Shown here in pieces: positions 31,740-42,079 of a stretch of 64,000 nt of DNA. The notes beneath the pieces were generated by a model. That model made no database searches. It was not told the DNA's origin and saw only the letters and a list, made by a program, of their open reading frames with translations. This stretch comes from Ailurus styani (Eukaryota > Chordata > Mammalia > Carnivora > Ailuridae): assembly GCA_002007465.1 (NCBI GenBank), contig LNAC01000102.1, forward strand, positions 1,975,703 to 2,039,702, read 5' to 3'. Each line of letters opens with the position of its first letter. Position 1 is the first letter of the stretch. The position numbers were made by a program, and so were the translations under genes.

Positions 31740-33014
31740 CATAAACATTTTTATTTTACTTGTTTTTTATTGGGTATAATAGACATATAACATTATATTG
31801 GTTTCCAGTGTGTAGCATAATAATTTGACACTTGTATGTATTGGGAAATGATCGCCACAATAAGTCTAGTTATAATCCATTACCACACATAGTCACAGAA
31901 TTTTTTTTTCTTGTGATGAGAACTTTTAAGGTCTTCTGTCTTCGAACTTAGAACTTTCAAATATCCAGTCCAGTTTTGTTAATATAGTCGCCATGCTGTA
32001 CGTTATCTCCCCATGACTTATTTATTTTATAACTGGAAGTTTGTACCCTTTGACTCCCTTCACCCATTTCACCACACCCCCATTCCCTGTCTGAAAACCA
32101 TCAATCTGTTTTCTGTATCTGTGAGTTTGATTTTTTTGTAGACTCCATGTATAAATGAGATCATATGGTATCTTTTTCTGTTTTTATTTTACTTCACATA
32201 ATGTCCCCAGAGTCCATCTGTGTTGTCTCAAATGACAAGATTTCATTCTTTTTGATGGCTGAATAGTATTCTATTATATAGATAAAGAAAATGTGATATC
32301 TATATCCATGTATCCATCGATAGACATTTAGATTGTTTCCATGTTGTAAATAATGCTGCAATAAACATAGGGATGCATATATCTTTTTGAGATACTGTTT
32401 TCATTTTCCTTGGTTAAATACCCAGGAGTGGACTTGCTGGATCATATGGTAGGTTCTATTTTGAATTTTTTGAGAAACTTCCATAGAGTTTTCCATGGAG
32501 GCTGTACTGATTTACATTCCCACCAACAGTGACAGGGTTCTCTTTTTCCCACTCCTTTCTAACACTTGTTATTTCTTGTCTTTTTGATAATAGCCATTCT
32601 ATTGGGTATAAAGAGATCTTATTGTGGTTTTGATTTGTATTTACCTGATGATTAATGATATCAAACAACTTTTCATGTGCCTGTGGGCCATTTGGATGTC
32701 TTCTTTGGAAGAATGTTCCTTTGCCATATGTTTTAAACTGGATTGTTTATAGTAATTATTATTACTATTATTATTTGCTATTGAGTTGTATGAATTCTGT
32801 ATATATTTTGGATATTAACCCCTTTTTGATATGTGGTTTGGAAATAATTTCTCCAATTTAGTAGGTTCCCTTTTCATTTTGTTAATGGTTTCCTTTGCTG
32901 TGCAGAAACTTTTTAGTTTGGTGTAGCCCTGTTTGTTTAATTTTTCTTTTATTATCTTTGCTTCTGCAATCAGATCAAAAAATCATCACCTAGACCAGTG
33001 TTAGGGAGCTTATC
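31740..33014 (-). repeat. Older L1 (L1MA-like), antisense, part 1
   Basis: Antisense L1 3' UTR and the end of ORF2: 'tattgggtataatagacat', 'gaatagtattctattatata', 'taaataatgctgcaataaac', 'ggatcatatggtaggttcta', 'cctttgctgtgcagaaactt'. Interrupted by the inverted L1 insertion at 33,015. An (ATT)n tract lies near 32,755-32,776. Confidence 0.85.
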
Positions 33015-33980
33015 GTTTTTTCTAATCAATTAATTTTTTCGAAAAATGTTTTCTTTTTTTAAATTTTGTTGGTCCCCATACAGTACATCATTAATTTTTG
33101 ACTTAGTGTTCCATGATTCTTTGTTTGCATGTAACACCCAGTGCTCCATGCAGTATGTGCCCTTCTTAATACCTATCACCAGGCTCACCCATCCCCCCCT
33201 ACAAAACCCTCAGTTTGATTCCCAGAGTCCATAGTCTCTCTTGGTTTGTGTTCCCCTCTGATTTCTCCCTGTTCATTTTTCCCTTCCTTCCCTGGTGTCC
33301 TCCATGCTATTCCTTATGTTCCACAAATAAGTGAAACCATGTGATAATTATCTTTCTCTGTTTGGCTTGTTTCACTTAGCATAATCTCCTCCCAAATAAT
33401 CAAGTCAAAAAATGGACAGAAGACATGAACAGACACTTATCCAAAGAAGACATACAAATGGCTAACAGACACATGAAAAAATGTTCATCATCATTAGCCG
33501 TCAGGGAAATTCAAATCAAAACCACATTGAGATACCATCTTATACCAGTTAGAATGGCAAAATTTGACAAGACAAGAAACAACAAATGTTGGAGAGGTTA
33601 TGGAGAAAGGGGAACCCTCTAACACTGTTGGTGGGAATGAAGGTTAGTACAGCCACTTTGGAAAACAATGTGGAGGTTCCTCAAAAAGTTAAAAATAGAG
33701 CAACCCTATGACTTAGCAATTACATGACTGGGTATTTACCCCAAAGATACAGATGTAGTGAAATGAAGGGCCATATGCACCAAAATGTTCATAGCAGCAA
33801 TGCCCACAATAGCCAAACTGTGGAAGGAGCCGAGATGTCCCTCAATAAGCGAATGGATAAAGAAGATGTGGTCCAGATACACAATAGAATATTACTCAGC
33901 CATCAGAAAGGATGAATACCCAATATTTGCATCAACATGGATGGAACTGGAAGAGATTATGCTATGTTAAGGAGATTATC
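32999..33980 (-). mobile_element. 5'-inverted (twin-primed) young L1 insertion
   Basis: The left part (33,015-33,390) is the antisense carnivore L1 3' UTR after T-rich sequence ('catacagtacatcattaat', 'cccagtgctccatgcagt'). The right part (33,391-33,964) is sense ORF2, with an open piece reading '[20 protein letters not shown]' and '[10 protein letters not shown]'. Both parts end at the same L1 position: 'tagcataatctc' (33,377-33,388) is the exact reverse complement of 'gagattatgcta' (33,953-33,964). That is the signature of twin priming. Flanks 'tgttagggagcttatc' (32,999-33,014) and 'tgttaaggagattatc' (33,965-33,980) agree at 14 of 16 positions and are the probable TSD. Confidence 0.85.
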
Positions 33981-34159
33981 ATACTGTTTTGATTACTACA
34001 GCTTTGAAATGTAGTTTGAAATCAGGAGGTGTGGTGCCTCTAATATTGTTCTTTCTCTAGGTTATTTTGGCTATTCAGGGTCTTTTGTGGTTTCATACAA
34101 CTTTTAGGGCTGCTTTTTCTATTTTCCTGAAAAGTACTGTATGAATCCTGCAACTTTAC

Positions 34160-34201
<42 letters not shown>

Positions 34202-34740
34202 GGGGGTTTTTGGGNGTCATTAGGGGTTTCTATGTATAGTATCATGAAATCTGCAGCTAGTGACAGTTTTATTTCTTTTCCAGTTTGGAAGACTTTTAAT
34301 TCTTTTTTGTTTGTTTTTTTAATGCTCTGTCTAGGACTTCCAATGCTATGTTGAATAAAAGTGGTGAGAGGGAGCATCTTTGTCTTGTTCCTAATCTTAA
34401 ATGGAAATTTTTTCAACTTTTCACCATTGACTATGATGTTAGCTGAAGGCCTGTCATATACAGACTTTATTATACTGAGGTGCATTCCCTCTACACCTGC
34501 TTTGTTGAGAGGTTTTTCATAAATGGATGCTGAATTTTGTTAAATGCTTTCTGCATCTGTTGATACAATGTGATTTTTATCCTTCATTTTGTTAATGTGG
34601 TGGATCACATTGATCTGTACATGTTCAACCACCCTTGTATCCCTTGAATATATTCCACTTGATCATGGTGTATGATCCTTTTAATGTATTGTTGAATTTG
34701 TTTTGCTAATATTTTGTTGAGGATTTTTGCATGAACAGTA
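33981..34740 (-). pseudogene. Older L1, antisense, part 2 (ORF2 RT region)
   Basis: It continues the older L1 with 'atactgttttgattactaca' and RT sequence. A minus-strand open piece (34156-34485) shows 'SIIKSVYDRPSANIIVNGEKL', and the catalytic FADD box reads A-A-D-F, so it is dead. About 350 bp expected between 33,014 and 33,981 in an intact L1 seems absent. A 38-nt T-run and an 'n' at 34,215 mark a sequencing or assembly problem inside it. Confidence 0.8.
34163..34215. repeat. Poly(T) run and single-n gap
   Basis: A run of 38 T is followed by 'ggggggtttttggg' and an 'n' at 34,215. The expected L1 sequence here has no such homopolymer. Likely collapsed low-quality sequence. Confidence 0.7.
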
Positions 34741-34744
34741 TTAT

Positions 34745-37131
34745 TAATGCAATCAAAATTAGAGAAAAATGCTTTTCTCATGCATACATGAATCATGTAT
34801 GAAAACTGACCATAAATACTACATAAAACAAATTTCAATGCATTTCAAGAAATGAATTTCAAACAGTTATCACTGATCACAAAGCATTTCATTTATAAAT
34901 AAAAGACAAAGAGATACTAAGATAAAAATATCAGCACATTCCTGAATAAATAATAAGAAATTATGATGTAAACTATGAAATACTTAGAACTGAATGATAC
35001 AAGAGTGCAAAATATCAAGGTTGTAGCATGCATCTACTAAAGCTGTTAATGCATGTATAATAAATTTTAGAAGGGTAAAAACAAGGAACTAAGCATCCAA
35101 AAACTGAATACTGATTCTGAAGAAGCAAAATAGAAAACAACAATAATGATAAGATCAGAAACTCATAAAATATAAGTATAGAATGGAAAGAATCTACAAA
35201 GACAAATACTGAGGATTAGTAAAGACTAACAAAATAGACAAACTTTAGGCAAAATTGATCCCAAAAAGAAGTAACAAATAAATATTTTTACTACACAAGT
35301 ATTCATAACAGATACAGCAGATTTTAAAAACAAGAAAATACTGTGAATAACTTTATGTCAGCAAATTTGAAAATAGATAGAATTGACATTTTCCCCCAAA
35401 ACTAAAGTTTATCATTGTTAATTCAAGAAAAATGCAAAATTGTGCAGTTCTGTGACAATTAAGGAAATTGTATCGTGGATTAAAGTGTACTCTGTAAGTC
35501 CACTTATTCCAGATTATTCTAATTTTATACACACTATTCCAGAAATAAGTAAGGTGAAATACTTCCCAGCTCATTTTATGATGCTAGTTATAACCTTGCA
35601 AATTCATACATGAATTTATATAAAAATTCAAGGTTATAGCTAAAGGTAATTTACAATAATAGAAACATATTTTATAAAAATGTTGATAATCTGAATCATG
35701 TAACATGTATCTGAAAAAATACTGATAACGCATTATTGTGGGATGATTTTCTTCAGTAGCACAGGAATATTCTAACATGAAATTCCAAATAATTTATGTT
35801 ATATAAAAATGGTGATATAATACTTAAAATGTGTGAAAATGAAAGATATTTTTTTTCCTTACCATCACAGTTGTTCTAGACAGCATATTAGAAAAAAAGG
35901 AGGCAAACAGATCTTATTTAAAGACAATATGAGTATTACATAGTAAGCTTAGTACAATATGTAGACTTGATAAAAATTCAAGAAATTTGCACATATAAGA
36001 TCTACATAAACATACATACACATGCAACTATATATACATACATACCCACCAACTATGTTCATATTTTCCAGCAATAAACTTTTAGGAAATGTAGTTTAAA
36101 AAAGTATTTAAAATATAAACAACATAAAATATTAATTGGAATACATGTAACCGAAGTTGTGAATGATCTTTATGGAGGAAATACAAAATTCTATTATAAA
36201 AAGATGTAAATGAATAAAAGCTATAGCATAATCATATATAGAAATACTATAACAAAGCCATCAGTTTTTCATAAATCAGTCTATATTTTAACAATTAAAA
36301 TCAAAATTATATCAAACAGAATCCTGAAAGCATTTTTAATTTCTATATGGGAAAAATAAAAACCAAATAGAAAAAGGGGAAATTTATAGAATAGAAAGCA
36401 AAAATGAGCAAAAATATAAGAAAAGAGTTCAAGAGCACCAATTATTAGGGAGCTATAAATTGTAGTCACAATCCAATGACAAACCATTTCATGCCACCAT
36501 ATTAATAATTAGTAAAAATTTAAGTACAATGATAGGATGTGGCCCATAAAACATGGAGAAGCAGTTAGAATCCTTACATATTCTTCAGTTACTATAAATT
36601 AGTTAAGTTGTCTTGGTTAGTATAAATTAGTTAGGTTGCCTTGAAGAACAATCTAACTATATCCAGGAAGTTGATTTCATGTATATCCCATAATCGAGCA
36701 GTGCTAACAGGAATATGTACAGGTGCTTATGTTAGCGTTGTTTTGCAATAGCAACAAATTAGAAACTAAAAATTTAAGTGTAAATATTCGTAAACTGGAG
36801 AATAAATAACTTTTAGGATACTCATGTAATTGAATATTATATAGCATCAAGTATAAATGAAGGAGAGCTAAATATATCAATATTGATAAATCTTTCCAAT
36901 ATAATATGAATGAAAAGAAATCTATGAGTTGTGATTCCATTTATAGAAAATTTTAAAATAGGCAGAACAACTTACATATTGTTTGAGGATATGTCCGTAT
37001 TAAATAAGTATATAAAGAAATGTGTGGAAATTACAGACAGGAAATTGAATAAACAGATGTAGGAAAGGAAAAGAAGGGCGTCAGGGAGGGGTAATGAGGG
37101 GGCTTCAACTGTATTGGTAATGTTTGTTGTC
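34745..37131 (+). repeat. Ancient L1M (HAL1-like), sense
   Basis: Traceable L1 ORF2 landmarks in order: 'gactaacaaaatagacaaac' (34.2-35.2 kb), 'ctcattttatgatgctagtt' (35,570), 'attattgtgggatgatttt' (35,735), 'tgcaatagcaacaaattaga' (36,745) and 'aaagaaatctatgagttgtg' (36,913). It ends in a 3' UTR with 'cagggaggggtaatgagg'. Very diverged; no usable frame. A 28-bp tandem duplication lies at 36,588-36,643. Confidence 0.65.
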
Positions 37132-37450
37132 TAAGTGGCGTGGTGAGTATATGGATGTTTATTTTATTAGTCTCTATACCATTTTTATATGTCTTAAGTG
37201 ATTGTTAATGCATGTTTATATTATAGGAAAGTGTGTATAGGAGAGAGGAAGAATGTAAAAGAAAGGGAAGGGAGGTTGGAGAGAGATCACAAGNGAGTGG
37301 CGTGGTGAGTATATGGGTGTTTATTAGTCTCTATACCATTTTTATATGTCTTAAGTGATTGTTAATGCATGTTCATATTATAGGAAAATGTGTATAGGAG
37401 AGAGGAAGAATGTAAAAGAAAGGGAAGGGAGGTTGGAGAGAGATCACAAG
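37132..37450. repeat. ~160-bp segment duplicated across an 'n'
   Basis: Sequence from 'gtggcgtggtgagtatatgg' to 'ggagagagatcacaag' occurs at 37,132-37,293 and again from 37,295, with the 'n' at 37,294 exactly at the join. The copies differ by a 5-bp indel ('ttttattag'/'ttattag' region) and a few substitutions. Probably an unmerged overlap or two haplotype ends. Confidence 0.8.
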
Positions 37451-37494
37451 GGGAAAGGAGGAGAGGTTCCAGATCCAGGAAGAGCACCGCCTTC

Positions 37495-37735
37495 ACACCA
37501 ATGCACAGATTCTGGTAGTAGTGAGACTCGGGTTTAAATCCCATCTGAAATATGTATAGCAGTGTGATCTTGGGCAATTTACTGAACCTGTCTAAGCCTC
37601 ATATTCCCATCTGTAAAGCAGGAGAATTACAATATGTACCTCATCAAGTTGCTGTAGTGATGAAATAAATACAAGTAAAACGTTTAGCCAAATTCCTATT
37701 AGATATTAAGCATGCAGTAAATCATAGTAACTATT
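37495..37735 (+). repeat. Near-complete MIR SINE
   Basis: The MIR order is clear: 'actcgggtttaaatcccatc', 'gtgatcttgggcaatttact', 'cctgtctaagcctcatattc', 'catctgtaaagcaggagaat', 'gtacctcatcaagttgctgt' and 'aaacgtttagccaaattcc'. The best-preserved MIR of the window. Confidence 0.85.
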
Positions 37736-37784
37736 ATTTTTTTATTTTTTAAACCACCACTCAATATCTCCCCTCAGCAACACC

Positions 37785-37990
37785 TTCTTCCATTTGGTAG
37801 GTAAAGCACAGTCCGTAAAGTATTTTGACAGTTACCTGATCCACATGACATCTGGAAACATAGGCAGAAATGTATCCTAGAAATGAAGTGACTTGTCCAA
37901 GGTATTTTTTATGAACTGCACCTTGAAATCACTCTCCATGTTCCCAAGCCTGTGTTCTTTCCAGTCTGTCATGATGGTCACCTTTATAGG
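37785..37990 (-). repeat. MIR SINE (antisense)
   Basis: 'aagtgacttgtccaaggtat' and 'tgttcccaagcctgtgttct' followed by 'cagtctgtcatgatgg' match the reverse MIR pattern. Confidence 0.55.
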
Positions 37991-39945
37991 TGATGATTTC
38001 CATGTGGGTAGAGTCTCTTTCTTATTCTGTTTTGCTTTGTATTCACTATTGCACTTCCCTTAGAACTCTTCAGAGTGTGTACCTCACCAAAATAGAAATG
38101 ATTGATGAAAATAGCATTAAACATTTTTATCACAGTAGATTTTGAATGCTCTTCAATTACCAGTGCTTACTAAGAGTTTTAAAACAAGAATGAAAACAGT
38201 AGGACAAAATTGTGCAACACTTATTTGAGGCAAAATGTTGTGTTATCAGTAGTGAATAAGGTAAAGAAAGGGCATGCTCAATAAATTTCAAGGTTACAGA
38301 GGCATATTTTTATGTCTATTTCTCACATCTGTGATGTTTATCTGCTCTTTTAAGTCATCAAAAATATGGGGAGTATTAAAAGTGAATCAGAGATGTAAAG
38401 GCAAGAATTAAAATATTGATTTGGGCACTGAGAAGGAAGCTGGCCGCAGTGCGAAATGGATGGACAAGACCAATTACACTTTGAACTGATAAAGAAGGCT
38501 ACTTTGCCAATGAAGGAAGAAGGAAAAGACCAGAGCTCCTTTCCTTTAGGAGTCTCTTAAACAGCCCTCACACAGTCCAAAATGAGACCCAGGTGCAGGC
38601 TAATGTGTGCTTTCTTCAGTGACTCTTTTATTATTGTGGAAAAAAATGGCTTCCAAAACAATATCCAAATAGCCACAGTTTGATGACAAAACCTAAGAAA
38701 CAGGGGCAGATAGAAGACTTGAAAGATGAATTACTGTCCCTAAGGCAGCCAACCAAAATGTTCTTTAAATGACAGTGATCGAGATTAAGAGGCTGTGGAG
38801 CCAGGGCACAAGCAAGGACAAGAACCAAATCACCCTATGCATGGTTTTCCACATAATAGAGTGGAATCTATCTGCAGATGTCTTCTCAGCCCCCAAAGTG
38901 GGAGTGATATTTAGTAATTTCTTTACTTCAGAAAAAGTATTACTAGAATAGAGTATAAACAAGCCATTAAATATATGTTGAAAAATTTTTGGTATTTTTC
39001 AATTTTATATTCACAGATGGTGCTACTGCTAATTGCTACATATAAGGGTGGATAACTGGAAAATTTGTAACCAAAATTTTTGAAAGATAATACACATACT
39101 GCCTACTGTGAATGAACATAAAAATGTTCAGACTCTAGCCTTCTCTAAAGAATTTCACATATTATTGGCATAGTAATTGGGGTTCCTTATAGAAATAATT
39201 AAAAATTTAAGGATTTCAGGCTAGAAAGATATTTTTGTTGTACAGAGATTTCTGTTGTAATGGCATATTTTGAAATGGGATTTGACTGGCATGAGAAATA
39301 GCTGCTATAAAGTCATACCCTGAATCCAAATACTGAAGAAGAGAATATAATTCTCCCATGTTGAGTAAGAGCAATCATTCATCTTACTTTACTTTTCACT
39401 GTGAAGGGCTCAAATCTCAACTGAATGAGAAGTTCCATAGAAACCTGTTTGATAGGGAAATCAGGGCTCTTCCTCCATGTTAAATGCCTCGTTCCTGAGG
39501 GACGTATCTATCTTCTCTGCTTCAGAAATCAGCAGACATCTGTAAGTGGTTCTGGACCTGCTGGCTGGTTCCCAAAGCTTTCATTCATTTTTCACTAAGG
39601 AAATGTAATATTAATGTAATTTCAGGCTACACGAAACAAGTGAAATAGAGTATAATAGTGTAGTGTGTGTATTACTGGCATTTCTGTTTGGTGGTATTTC
39701 TTTGCTCTAACTTTAACCTCATCTTCTTACTGCTACTCAACAAGATCCAACACTGTGAGCGGGAAGTATTAATCACCTACCTCCACATTGAAAATATGGA
39801 GCTGTTCTTATGTAATGAAAAAAATACTGTGGGGAAAATTTTTTTAGCTAACTGGTAAGGAACTTGAGTTTCAGAATAGTAAAGAGGCTTGCCCACTGTG
39901 AAAATTTTGGAAAATGTATTTAATGAGGAAAATCATTCATAATTC
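37991..39945. other. 2 kb without recognised gene or named repeat
   Basis: A balanced-composition part at 38,400-38,960 has short open frames on both strands but no recognisable protein. A vague antisense MIR resemblance near 39,840-39,900 ('aaagaggcttgcccactgtg') is too weak to call. Confidence 0.4.
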
Positions 39946-39949
39946 CACT

Positions 39950-40330
39950 ATATGAAGCTAACCTTCATTAGCATCATAGACATTTTTTAAAATTGAGAAA
40001 TGGTCTCTTGTATTTGACAATAATCTACTTCTTAATTGAGTTTATAATAAATATTTCCTATTGTTCTTCACAAACATGACTTTAATGGTTTCATAGTGTC
40101 CCATTTTATAGATATATAGTGATTTACCAAATGAGTCACTTTTTGTTGTAAATTTAGTTTTTTTCCCACATTCTACTTTGCTGTAATAACTATCTTTCTA
40201 CATAAATATTTTGAACATGTCTGAATAAATTTTCTTAGGTTTTCCTTAGGATAAATTTTTGAAGTGGGACGACTAGGTATAAGGGTACAAACATTTCTAA
40301 ATATCACCAATACACATTTTGAAACTGATT
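39950..40330 (-). repeat. Ancient L1 3' end (antisense)
   Basis: 'ggtttcatagtgtcccattt', 'ctttgctgtaataactatct' and 'ggataaatttttgaagtggg' followed by 'tataagggtacaaac' is the antisense ORF2 C-terminal pattern of L1ME/HAL1-type elements. Confidence 0.65.
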
Positions 40331-40364
40331 TGAAATATTTTTATTACGGTATTTATTCATGCAT

Positions 40365-40760
40365 TTTTTTTTGTTTCTTTCAACAGACATGTATGGGGTC
40401 TTTTGATGTACAGGATAGTGAGCTCAATTCTAGGAATACATCCTTGAATATGATACTTTCTCTTATATTGAGGAGTTCATATTCTACTGGGAAAGACATA
40501 AAAGTAAACAGCCAGTTACTAATTCAGAGAGATAGCGGCAATGTTAGGGTAACATTACCCATGAGAGCAAGTGGGTAAATATAAATAGTTTTAGGCTCAG
40601 TGTTACAAAGTCATGAGAAACAGCCTTCACGGGAGGGGAATTAAGATCCTCAGGGAAAAAGGTAGGTTTTGATGAACGAAATTAAGAAAACAGAAGTTTT
40701 TCTCATAATGAATTATGAATTCCAGTAGGCTCAGTGAAAGAGTTTCAAGATTTGAGGAAA
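40365..40760 (-). repeat. L2-like LINE (antisense)
   Basis: 'caacagacatgtatgggg', 'gagctcaattctaggaatac', 'gttcatattctactgggaaa' and 'gacataaaagtaaacagcc' follow the antisense L2-like 3' pattern. Confidence 0.5.
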
Positions 40761-41136
40761 AATTGGAGAAAGGGAGAGATGGTGCAGCTTTTTTTTGTGT
40801 AGAGAAGGAGTGATGAGGGTGACTTAAGAGTCTGCAGATTTTTGTGTAGCAAGATAAACAGGATCAAGGGGTACAAAGTGATTAGTTCCAGTGGTGAGCA
40901 CACTGTGATTGTTAGGTTTCTGTGGAAGGACTCCCTGCATCTCTGAGGAGGAGGCAGTTTTCTTTAAAGCACCTTAATGATCAGAAAAACAAGAATATTT
41001 CATGAAAATTTAAAAATTAAAATATTCTTTCCTTTAGGATTCTCTCATCAGTATGACTTTTCTTCCTATGGTATATTATCTAATTTTACTGCATTTGGAG
41101 ACACCTTGTTGCTCTGGGTTTAAAAAAGAAAGAGCA

Positions 41137-41343
41137 GGGGTGCCTGGCTGAGCATCAGACTCTTGATTGCATCTGGGGTAATGATCTTGGGATTGTGGGA
41201 CCAATCCCCGTGTTGGGCTCTATGCTCAGGGGAGAGTCTGCTGGAGATTCTCTTTCTTCATCCTCTGGCCCCCGCTCCCCACCTATGTGCACACTCTCTC
41301 TTTCTCTCCCTCTCAAACTAAATAAATGAGTCTTTAAAAAAAA
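41137..41343 (+). mobile_element. Old CAN-SINE
   Basis: The shortened head 'ggggtgcctggctgagcatc' is followed by 'caatccccgtgttgggctct' and the tail 'aaactaaataaatgagtctt' plus A-run. It has more substitutions than other copies. Confidence 0.8.
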
Positions 41344-42079
41344 TGAAAGAAAAATTGTTCAATGGGAGGAGAATCCTCTTCTTCACTTTCATTCTGGGAT
41401 TCTTGTTCTACCAGAATTGTATAGTGCAAAGATGACTCGCTCTGTTGAAGCTCGGACCTGCCTATTTTTCGCTCTATCTTTCATAAACACAACAGCAGAG
41501 GCAACAGTGGCATGGCTGAAGTCCCCAGATGGAATCAACTGTAGTCTGTAGCCAAGGAAATGCAGAGTTTGGCTCATAAAAATATCCAAGCAGTGAGCAA
41601 GATTCATACTAATGTAACTATGTTGTTAATAAAAAAATAATTTTGTAATGAACTTTTTTATACAATTATCAGTATACCATCAAAGTTAGGAAAAGGGTAC
41701 CGACAGATGTCCAATGAATCATCTTAATGTCAAACATAGTTTTCCCTGTCCCAATTATATAATAGTAGCTCTACAACCTCCTCATGACTAGGGTCATTTT
41801 CTCTGTCAGAATGTTACTCTTCCTTGTATGTTGCTCCCTTGACTGCTGAACTCTTGCTGTGCCCATGGTAGAAATGTTCCCTTTGGTGAGTCAAGTCCTT
41901 CATAGCTGTAGAACATAGAGTTGTGAGGATCAGAGTGAGGCCAAGCAGTGTCCCTCTAGCCTCCACCTCTTGGATCCTGGACCTTTGTATTATACCTAAT
42001 GGTAAAAAACAAAACAAAACAAAAACAGTTATTGATTCAGGATACATACTGTATCTTGGAGGGTATTTCGCTATGTTTG
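41344..42079. other. No recognised feature; 72-codon minus-strand frame
   Basis: A minus-strand open frame at 41389-41607 (…'VASAVVFMKDRAKNRQVRAS'…) looks less biased than its neighbours but matches no protein I know and has no splice or poly(A) context. An (AAAAC)n tract lies near 42,005-42,030. Confidence 0.3.
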
